Positions 48,124 through 54,390 of a stretch of DNA of 54,390 bases are shown here, piece by piece. Positions within the stretch are counted from its first letter, which is position 1. Each line of letters starts with the position of its first letter. This DNA comes from Pseudomonas sp. UBA4194 (lineage in GTDB: Bacteria; Pseudomonadota; Gammaproteobacteria; Pseudomonadales; Pseudomonadaceae). The position numbers and the translations under genes were made by a program. The notes beneath the pieces are model-generated. The model ran no database searches. It had not been told where the DNA came from and was given only the letters and a program-made list of their open reading frames with translations. The DNA lies in the NCBI RefSeq assembly GCF_002379585.1, contig NZ_DFUE01000028.1:1-54390 (forward strand), in the 5' to 3' direction.

Positions 48124-49545
48124 ATGTCTGCCTTCAGTGCTACATCCACCGCCGGTGCGGTGGTGGACACCCGGCGCGCCGCCCTCGTCAGCGCCCGTAT
48201 CGATCGCCTGCCAGCCGTGGCCACTCTATGGAAGCTGGTAGCGCTGCTATCCATCGGCGGTTTCTTCGAACTGTACGACCTGTTCCAGACCGCCTACATC
48301 AGCCCCGGTCTGATCAAGGACGGCATTTTCGCTACGGGGGCTCAAGGCGTGTTCGGCGTGTCAGACCAGGCCGCTTTCGCTTCGGCAACCTTTCTAGGTC
48401 TGTTTTTCGGTGCCAGCCTGCTTAGCCCGATCGCCGACCGTCTGGGTAGACGCACCATCTTCACCTTCGCCTTGATCTGGTACACCGCCGCCACCGTACT
48501 GATGGGCCTGCAGGACAGCGCCCTGGGGCTGATCCTGTGCCGCTTTCTGGTAGGCATCGGTCTGGGTATCGAGCTGGTCACCATCGACACCTACCTGTCG
48601 GAACTGGTGCCCAAGCGCATGCGCAGCTCGGCATTCGCCTTCGCCTTCTTCGTACAGTTTCTGTCGGTGCCCGCGGTCGCGCTGATGTCCTGGTGGCTGG
48701 TACCACAGGCGCCGTTCGGTGTGTCCGGCTGGCGTTGGGTGGTGTTGGCCAGCGCGGTGTTTGCGCTGTTCATCTGGTGGCTGCGGTCGCGACTGCCCGA
48801 ATCGCCTCGCTGGCTGGCCCAACACGGCCGCCTGGATGAAGCCGAAGCGATCCTGGACGACATCGAAGCGCGCTGCGTCAAGGACCACGGCCAAGCGCTG
48901 GACACCCCTCAGCTCGAAGACGTACCGGTACAAGCCAATGGCCGCTTTGCCGACATCTGGCAGCCGCCCTATCGCCGCCGCGCAGTGATGCTCATCGTCT
49001 TCAACATCTTCCAGGCCATCGGCTTCTTCGGCTTCGGCAACTGGCTGCCCGCCCTGATCAATGGCCAGGGCGTCAGCGTCACCCACAGCCTGGCGTATGC
49101 CTTCGTCATCACTCTGGCCTACCCGCTGGGCCCGTTGCTGTTCGTGCGCTTCGCCAACCGCGTGGAGAACAAATGGGGCATCGTTGGCTCGGCCTTGGGC
49201 ACCATGACCTTCGGCACCTTGTTCGCCTTCCAGACCTCGGCCCTGGGGCTGATTCTTTGCGGCGCCATGATCACGTTCTGCAACGCTTGGCTGACCTTCA
49301 GCTATCACTCCTACCAGAGCGAAATGTTCCCCACCCACATCCGCGCCCGCGCGGTGGGCTTTTGCTATTCGTTCAGCCGCCTGTCCACGGTGTTCAGCAG
49401 CCTGATCATCGGCTTCCTGCTGGAGCAGGCCGGCACGCCAGGGGTGCTGGCGTTCATCGTCAGCAGCATGTTGATCGTGATGATCACCATCGGCGTGTTC
49501 GGGCCACGGACGCGGAACCTGGCGTTGGAGAATATTGCGCACTGA
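48124..49545 (+). CDS. MFS transporter, sugar-porter-like
   Basis: The 473-residue protein has 12 membrane segments, LLSPIADRLGRRT, FLVGIGLGIEL, PESPRWLAQHGRLDEAE and FPTHIRARAVGFCYSFSR. The last block resembles sugar and aromatic acid MFS symporters. The N-terminus is polar and extended (about 30 residues before SIGGFFELYDL). GGATAAC precedes the ATG. The gene is divergent from the GntR regulator, 291 bases away, across the REP pair. Substrate unknown. Confidence 0.86.
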   Translation: MSAFSATSTAGAVVDTRRAALVSARIDRLPAVATLWKLVALLSIGGFFELYDLFQTAYISPGLIKDGIFATGAQGVFGVSDQAAFASATFLGLFFGASLLSPIADRLGRRTIFTFALIWYTAATVLMGLQDSALGLILCRFLVGIGLGIELVTIDTYLSELVPKRMRSSAFAFAFFVQFLSVPAVALMSWWLVPQAPFGVSGWRWVVLASAVFALFIWWLRSRLPESPRWLAQHGRLDEAEAILDDIEARCVKDHGQALDTPQLEDVPVQANGRFADIWQPPYRRRAVMLIVFNIFQAIGFFGFGNWLPALINGQGVSVTHSLAYAFVITLAYPLGPLLFVRFANRVENKWGIVGSALGTMTFGTLFAFQTSALGLILCGAMITFCNAWLTFSYHSYQSEMFPTHIRARAVGFCYSFSRLSTVFSSLIIGFLLEQAGTPGVLAFIVSSMLIVMITIGVFGPRTRNLALENIAH

Positions 49546-49570
49546 GAATGGGATGAGATGGTTGGTAAAG

Positions 49571-49596
49571 GGTCCTCTCACCGTAGTGAGGGGACC
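49571..49596. repeat. Repeat family 3-like hairpin, copy 4
   Basis: GGTCCTCTCAC-CGTA-GTGAGGGGACC pairs over 11 bases with one G-T. GGTCC[CT]CTCAC is the start of the family-3 element. It lies between the convergent MFS and LysR genes and may act as a terminator. Confidence 0.6.
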
Positions 49597-49643
49597 TTGC
49601 TCCAGCTGTTCTTGTGTTCACCCTTCCAGCGGACGGCAAGCCT

Positions 49644-50558
49644 TCATTCCGGGAGACCTGCTTCCCGCCAGCTCTGCTCCAACCATTGCACCAGTACCTC
49701 TACCCTTCTCGGCACATAGCGGCCCTTGAGCCGGAGCAGGTGAACGGGCATCGGCGCTATACGCCAGCCAACCAGCAACTCTTCCAGGCTACCCGAGGCA
49801 ATCGCGTCTTCGAATAGCCAGCTAGGACCGGCATGCAGACCTGCTCCGTCGAGTACCGCAGCGTGAATGGCGCCCACATTGTTCAAGAAGAACGCACCGT
49901 TGAGCTCTACCTTCGCTTCAGTTCCGTTGCGATGCAACCTGAGTAGCGTGCTCTTGCGATCCCGCGCCAGTGAATAGAGGATCGCCCGATGGGAAGGCAA
50001 ATCGGCAGGTGTCTGTGGCCGACCATATTTAGCCAGGTATCCAGGGCTGGCGCATAGCAGATGAGGCATGCTGCCGATTCGCCGTGCGATGAGGTCGCAA
50101 GAGGGAACTTCGCCGATTCTGAGCGCTAGATCCAGTCCTTCGGCCATCAAATCCAAACGACTATCAGCCAGGACCAGGTCGAATCGGACGCCTGGGTGGG
50201 CGCGCTGGAACGCGGTAAGCCACTGGGTAACAAAGCGCTCACCGAAGTTGACCGGCGCAGTGACTCTGATCGGCCCTAGGACCTGGGGTGCTTGGCCGTC
50301 GAGGTCAGCCAGTATCCCCTCCATTTCATCGATGAGTGGGCGCATTTGTTCATACGCCCGTGCACCTGCGTCGGTGAGAGTGACGCGTCGGGTGGAGCGG
50401 TTCAGCAACTGAACGTTCAATCGCTGCTCAAGACCCGTCAGCCGTCGACTGACAGATGATGGCTCGAGATTCAAATCATCTGCAGCCTTGGTCAGGCTGC
50501 CTCGCTCGACAATCCGAAAGAACAGACGCCAAAGATCGATTTCGTTATTCATGCGCAT
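49644..50558 (-). CDS. LysR-type transcriptional regulator
   Basis: The 304-residue protein has the LysR helix-turn-helix near residues 20-45 (SLTKAADDLNLEPSSVSRRL) and a substrate-binding domain with GPIRVTAPVNFGERFV and LALRIGEVPSCDLIARRI. It is of the DhcR/PA0477-like group often paired with transporters. It probably regulates the divergent DHA2-type MFS gene. The ATG at 50558 or 50552 may be used; neither has a strong ribosome site. Confidence 0.9.
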   Translation of the reverse strand: MRMNNEIDLWRLFFRIVERGSLTKAADDLNLEPSSVSRRLTGLEQRLNVQLLNRSTRRVTLTDAGARAYEQMRPLIDEMEGILADLDGQAPQVLGPIRVTAPVNFGERFVTQWLTAFQRAHPGVRFDLVLADSRLDLMAEGLDLALRIGEVPSCDLIARRIGSMPHLLCASPGYLAKYGRPQTPADLPSHRAILYSLARDRKSTLLRLHRNGTEAKVELNGAFFLNNVGAIHAAVLDGAGLHAGPSWLFEDAIASGSLEELLVGWRIAPMPVHLLRLKGRYVPRRVEVLVQWLEQSWREAGLPE

Positions 50559-50575
50559 AACGCAATTAGCTTATG
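50556..50575. promoter_or_regulatory. Inverted repeat between LysR and MFS genes
   Basis: CATAA-N10-TTATG covers the LysR start and its 5' region. The dyad length suits a LysR-type site, though it does not show the standard T-N11-A spacing. Confidence 0.3.
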
Positions 50576-50647
50576 GATTCTGAGCCATGTCAATGCGGTA
50601 AACACCTGAATAGTCTGGGTATGTCTTTTACTCCCGCTGGATCTCTC

Positions 50648-52129
50648 ATGCTTACCGTTGTCCCTCTACCGTCCGAGCGCCGTTGGCTGGTACTGCTCTC
50701 AGTGTGCGTCGCGGGGCTCATACTGCCCTTGGAATACACAGGACCCGCGATGGCGCTGATCGCGATCCAAGCGGAGTTGGGCGGAACGCCCGTAGCACTT
50801 GCTTGGGTCGTTAACGCGTTTGCATTGGGCTTCGGGTGTCTGGTGATGGCCGCCGGATCGCTGGCAGATCAGTGGGGACGCAAGAAAGTATTCTGCGCAG
50901 GCCTTGCGGCTTTTGTGTTCCTGTCGGCCTCAGCAAGCATGGCAGACGGCGTCGTGCTACTCGACGTTCTCCGAGGCGCTCAAGGTATTGCGGCGGCCTT
51001 GACGATGGCTGGCGGGTCGGCATCACTGGCGCAGGAATTTCATGGCCACGAGCGCACCAAGGCCTACAGCCTACTGGGGACCGCATTTGGGCTGGGCCTA
51101 GCCTCTGGCCCGGTGTTGGCAGGGCTAATGGTTGACACGCTAGGGTGGCGGTCGATCTTTTGGTTGGGTAGCGTTTTCGGCACGTTGGCGCTGCTCATTG
51201 CCTTACCCACGATGCGTGACACCCGGGACCCCGATGCCGCGCTACTGGACCTGCGGGGCTTGATCACCTTCACGGTCAGCCTGTTGCTGTTCACTACTGC
51301 AATCATGCGGCTGACCGGGAGCGAGGTTTCTGAGCTGGAAACCTGCAGCACTCTGATACTGGCAATGGCGGTTTTCGTTCTGTTCATAGGCCTTGAACGG
51401 AACCACCAGAGGCCAATGCTCGATCTTTCGCTGTTTGGCGATTGGCGTTTCGTCGGTGTCCAGCTCCTGCCCATTGCAACAGCAGTGTGCTTCATCGTCC
51501 TCTTGATAGTCTTGCCGATTCGGCTGATAGCCGCACAGAACATGCCCGCGATTGAGGCTGGGACGCTGATGATAGCGCTGTGCGGCCCGATGATGATCAT
51601 CCCTTACGGAGCGTCAGTGCTTTCCAGACATGCTCCGGCGACCCTTATCTGTTGCGTGGGCTTGCTAATCGCCGCGGCCGCCCTCGCCTGGCTGGCCACG
51701 GTGCCAACCGAAGCGTCGTGGTATCGATTTGCGGCTCCCATGGTAGTCATCGGAATAGGTGCCGGGCTTCCATGGGGGCTCATGGATGACCTTTCCATAA
51801 GCGTTGTGCCGCTCGAACGCTCAGGAATGGCAACTGGAATATTCACGACTATGCGCGCGTGCGGCGAGGCGATCTGTGTTGCTGGAGCGCTTGCGATTTT
51901 CTCCACCATCATTGGCCTGGAGCTGAGCGCGGATGGGTTTAGCAAAACTTCGTCCACCCTACCCGCTCAGATGGCCATGGGAAAATTGAATGATGCCCAA
52001 GACGCGGAAATCTTTTCCCGTGCATTCAGCACACTTCTATATGTACTCAGCGCGACCACATTTGTGCTTGGAGTTATTTGCGTAGCCGCATTCGCCTATA
52101 CAGACAAGGCGAACCGTGAACCAGAATAA
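50648..52129 (+). CDS. MFS transporter, DHA2 family (14-span)
   Basis: The 493-residue protein has about 14 membrane segments and the drug-exporter motifs AAGSLADQWGRKK (loop 2-3), DVLRGAQGIAAALTMAGG and GTAFGLGLASGPVLAG. DHA2 proteins export drugs or organic ions using the proton gradient. The ATG at 50648 follows CTGGATC; an ATG at 50621 is also possible. Its codon use is less GC-biased than its neighbours, and with the divergent LysR gene it may be a transferred pair. Confidence 0.84.
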   Translation: MLTVVPLPSERRWLVLLSVCVAGLILPLEYTGPAMALIAIQAELGGTPVALAWVVNAFALGFGCLVMAAGSLADQWGRKKVFCAGLAAFVFLSASASMADGVVLLDVLRGAQGIAAALTMAGGSASLAQEFHGHERTKAYSLLGTAFGLGLASGPVLAGLMVDTLGWRSIFWLGSVFGTLALLIALPTMRDTRDPDAALLDLRGLITFTVSLLLFTTAIMRLTGSEVSELETCSTLILAMAVFVLFIGLERNHQRPMLDLSLFGDWRFVGVQLLPIATAVCFIVLLIVLPIRLIAAQNMPAIEAGTLMIALCGPMMIIPYGASVLSRHAPATLICCVGLLIAAAALAWLATVPTEASWYRFAAPMVVIGIGAGLPWGLMDDLSISVVPLERSGMATGIFTTMRACGEAICVAGALAIFSTIIGLELSADGFSKTSSTLPAQMAMGKLNDAQDAEIFSRAFSTLLYVLSATTFVLGVICVAAFAYTDKANREPE

Positions 52130-52144
52130 ATCACTTCAGCGAAC

Positions 52145-52240
52145 GCGAGAGGGAGCCGTACGGCGATATTGCGGATGAACGCGACCTGCTTTTAGCCCCC
52201 TCTCCCCAGGGAGAGGGCTGGGGTGAGGAGACCATTCACC
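52145..52240. repeat. Repeat family 3, composite copy 5
   Basis: The first part (GAGAGGGAGCCGTACGG) matches the end of copy 2. The second part (52193-52240, reverse orientation) matches nearly all of copy 1 including the TGAATGGT start. Two family-3 units appear joined. It lies between the DHA2 MFS gene and the glucan synthase-like gene. Confidence 0.8.
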
Positions 52241-52351
52241 GAGAATCTCCAGCCCTCCCACCCTCCCCACCACCCGCTGAGCCGAACTATCACGTGTGCA
52301 CCCCGCGGATGTGCCATGCTGCCTTGCCCCCCTGGGTAACGGATAACCGCA

Positions 52352-54390
52352 ATGAACGCGTTTCTGAATACCCCCTTCGGCCCGGCCGTGCGCAATTCTC
52401 CCTGGCACTCCACCGCCCCCGTACGTGAAGAGCTGTTCGGCATCGAGCGTCTTGAACAGCACGCTCAGAGCCTTGCCACGGCCCAGACCATAAGCAGCAG
52501 GCCTCCGCGAGTCAGCTCTCTGCACAAGCGACTCAAGGATAATGCCAGCGTACTCAGGCTGGCTTACAACGAAGCAGCCGAGGCTGCGGCCTCGGAGGTG
52601 GGGGTGGTGCCTGCGGCGCAGTGGCTGCTGGACAACTATCATCTGGTCGAACAACAGGTGCGCGAAGTCCGTGAGGACCTGCCCCCTGGTTACTACCGCC
52701 AGTTGCCCAAACTGGCCACTGGCCCTTTCGCCGGCTATCCGCGGGTGTTTGGTCTGGCCTGGGCGTTCGTGGCCCACACCGACAGCTATTTCGACCCGCA
52801 GACGCTGCGCCGCTTCATCGACGCCTACCAGAAGGTCCAGCCGCTGACCATCGGTGAGCTCTGGGCAGTGGCGATCACCTTGCGCATCGTGCTGATCGAG
52901 AACCTGCGCCGTCTGGCCGACCAGATCAGCGTGGCGCGACTGGCCCGCGCGGACGCCGAGCGACTTGCCGAGCGTTTGTTCAGTGTCGGTTGTGGACGCA
53001 CTGCGCTGGACAGCGACATCCTGAGCCGCGACACCGCGCCGCTGTCCGAGCTGTTCGCCGCCCACCTGGCCAAGCGTTTGCGCGACAAGGACCCAAGCAC
53101 CACCCCGGCGCTGGCCTGGCTGATCCAGCGATTGGCGCAACAGCACAGCACCATCGAGCTGGCGGTCAGCCATGCCCAGCAGCGCCAAGGCGCTTCCAAC
53201 TTGAGCATGCGCAACATCATCAACAGCATGCGCAGCATTTCCGCCATCGACTGGGCACAGCTGTTCGAAGATGTCAGCCTGGTGGATGCCTGCCTGCGCG
53301 CGGCCAGCCCGTTCGCCAGCATGGATTTCGCTACGCGTAACCTGTACCGCAGCGCCGTCGAACAGCTGGCCCGGGGGGCGCCGCGTTCAGAGCTGGAAAT
53401 CGTCGAGCAGGCCTTGTTGCTGGGGAGCGCAGCCGCCGACGCGCGCAGCGCGGACCCAGGCTACCTGCTGATTGCCGAAGGTCGGCCGGCGTTGGAAAAG
53501 GCCATCGGCTTTCGCCCCTCTTCGGGCTTGCGCTTGCTGCGCTGGCACCGCGCGCTGGGCGTCGGCGGCTACGTGGGTATTCTGTTGGTCCTGACCCTGA
53601 CACTGGTAGGCATTACGCTGGCGGCACTGGCGGGCGCCCCGCTGATATTGCTGGTGATACTGGGCCTGCTGGGCTTGCTGCCGGCTTCCGAGCTGGCCGG
53701 CAGCCTGCTCAACCGGGCCGTCGCCCGCTCGTTTGGTGCCGTGACGCTGCCGGGGCTGGAAATGCTCGACGGCGTGCCCACGCAGTGGCGCAGCCTTGTC
53801 GTGGTCCCCACCTTGCTGGGCAGCGAAGCACAACTGCTGGGCGAGATCGAGCAACTGGAAGTCCATTATCTGTCCGGCACCGGGGGCGACTTGTGTTTTG
53901 CGCTGCTGGTGGACGGCGCCGACGCCGCCGAACAAGTCATGCCCGGCGACGCAGCGTTGCTGTTGGCCGGACGCGCTGCCCTGGCGAGCCTTAACCAGCG
54001 CTACCCGGCCACCCCTGCTGGGCCGCGCTTCCTGCTGCTGTACCGTGAGCGCCGCTATAACCGGGCGCAGCGTTGCTGGATGGGCTGGGAGCGCAAGCGC
54101 GGCAAGCTGCATGAACTCAATCAATTGCTGCGCGGTGCCACCGATACCAGTTTTGGCGATCCTTCCCAGGTGCCTGCCGACGTCCGTTTCGTGATTACTT
54201 TGGACGCCGACACCCGCCTGCCCAGAGACGCCGCCCAGCGCTTGGTCGGCAAGCTCGCGCATCCACTCAACCGGCCACGGATGAGCACGGACGGGCGCCG
54301 CGTGGTCACCGGCTACGGCATCCTGCAACCGCGGGTCCCCCCTTCGCTGCCGCTGGATGGCCAAGGCTCACTGTACCAACGGCTGTGCTC
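52352..54390 (+). CDS. Cyclic beta-1,2-glucan synthase-like protein, 5' part
   Basis: The frame opens with ATG at 52352 and runs open to the window end (679 codons). The N-terminal helical region includes DNYHLVEQQVREVREDLP, then YYRQLPKLATGPFAGYPRVF and AHTDSYFDP, all typical of NdvB-like cyclic glucan synthases (GT84 with GH94 and related domains; family members are often 2,000-3,000 residues). Membrane segments occur about residues 405-450 (YVGILLVLTLTLVGITLAAL). The glycosyltransferase motif is D618-A-D620 in VITLDADTRLP. It should be a membrane enzyme making periplasmic glucans. The window edge cuts off the rest. Confidence 0.88.
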   Translation, partial: MNAFLNTPFGPAVRNSPWHSTAPVREELFGIERLEQHAQSLATAQTISSRPPRVSSLHKRLKDNASVLRLAYNEAAEAAASEVGVVPAAQWLLDNYHLVEQQVREVREDLPPGYYRQLPKLATGPFAGYPRVFGLAWAFVAHTDSYFDPQTLRRFIDAYQKVQPLTIGELWAVAITLRIVLIENLRRLADQISVARLARADAERLAERLFSVGCGRTALDSDILSRDTAPLSELFAAHLAKRLRDKDPSTTPALAWLIQRLAQQHSTIELAVSHAQQRQGASNLSMRNIINSMRSISAIDWAQLFEDVSLVDACLRAASPFASMDFATRNLYRSAVEQLARGAPRSELEIVEQALLLGSAAADARSADPGYLLIAEGRPALEKAIGFRPSSGLRLLRWHRALGVGGYVGILLVLTLTLVGITLAALAGAPLILLVILGLLGLLPASELAGSLLNRAVARSFGAVTLPGLEMLDGVPTQWRSLVVVPTLLGSEAQLLGEIEQLEVHYLSGTGGDLCFALLVDGADAAEQVMPGDAALLLAGRAALASLNQRYPATPAGPRFLLLYRERRYNRAQRCWMGWERKRGKLHELNQLLRGATDTSFGDPSQVPADVRFVITLDADTRLPRDAAQRLVGKLAHPLNRPRMSTDGRRVVTGYGILQPRVPPSLPLDGQGSLYQRLC

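Noticed and set aside
53387..54364. A 325-codon minus-strand frame opposite the glucan synthase-like gene.
   Set aside because: It is Gln- and Arg-rich antisense of a recognisable plus-strand protein with a DAD motif.

Overview
The window is chromosomal DNA of a fluorescent-type Pseudomonas other than P. aeruginosa. The main evidence is the divergent trpI-trpBA arrangement, DUF2790 and DUF1652 proteins, REP elements with Pseudomonas-type GC-rich palindromes, and high GC with strong Shine-Dalgarno sites. No rRNA, CRISPR array, insertion sequence or prophage was seen. There is one tRNA gene, tRNA-Ser(UGA). The species cannot be named from sequence alone.

Layout. 1-4.8 kb: a CigR-like protein, trpA and trpB with a clear terminator, trpI, and the small proteins DUF883, dodecin and DUF1161. 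4.8-8.1 kb: gluconate module (gntR, gntK, gntT) with two copies of a shared operator motif. 8.1-14.6 kb: L-arabinose uptake module (araF, araG, araH), an exported aldose 1-epimerase and an OprD-family porin, with REP and tandem repeats between them. 14.6-20 kb: a 640-base non-coding region with a candidate small RNA, a DUF2790 protein, an MFS exporter, a run of very small acidic proteins, a StbDE/RelBE-type toxin-antitoxin pair, a CsbD-like protein and the tRNA. 20-26.5 kb: YccA, a lone tyrosine recombinase, a GapN-type dehydrogenase, an SRPBCC protein, a protein of unknown function and glycerate kinase. 26.6-33 kb: copper ATPase with a MerR/CueR-type promoter, an XdhC-like protein, an MFS transporter and a SCO-PCuC copper chaperone pair. 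33-38.7 kb: a compact catabolic unit (MmgE/PrpD, LLM monooxygenase, TctB, TctA) with a divergent TctC binding protein. 38.9-44.8 kb: KatG, an ABC exporter, a FUSC protein and a DUF6482 protein. 44.8-52.1 kb: amidohydrolase, MFS transporter and GntR regulator, another MFS transporter, and a divergent LysR/DHA2-MFS pair. 52.35 kb to the end: the first 679 codons of a very large cyclic beta-glucan synthase-like protein, cut by the window edge.

How parts work together. The gluconate and arabinose modules are sugar uptake and entry systems. CueA and the SCO/PCuC pair handle copper export and copper delivery. The 33-38.7 kb and 44.8-47.8 kb clusters each look like self-contained uptake-plus-degradation units for unidentified organic acids or lactones. 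At least three families of intergenic palindromic repeats mark gene ends throughout the window.

No large, wholly novel system is obvious. The best candidates for undescribed biology are the MmgE/PrpD-LLM-Tct unit, the cluster of disordered acidic microproteins, the possible small RNA near 15 kb, and the GapN-like enzyme lacking the usual catalytic glutamate.
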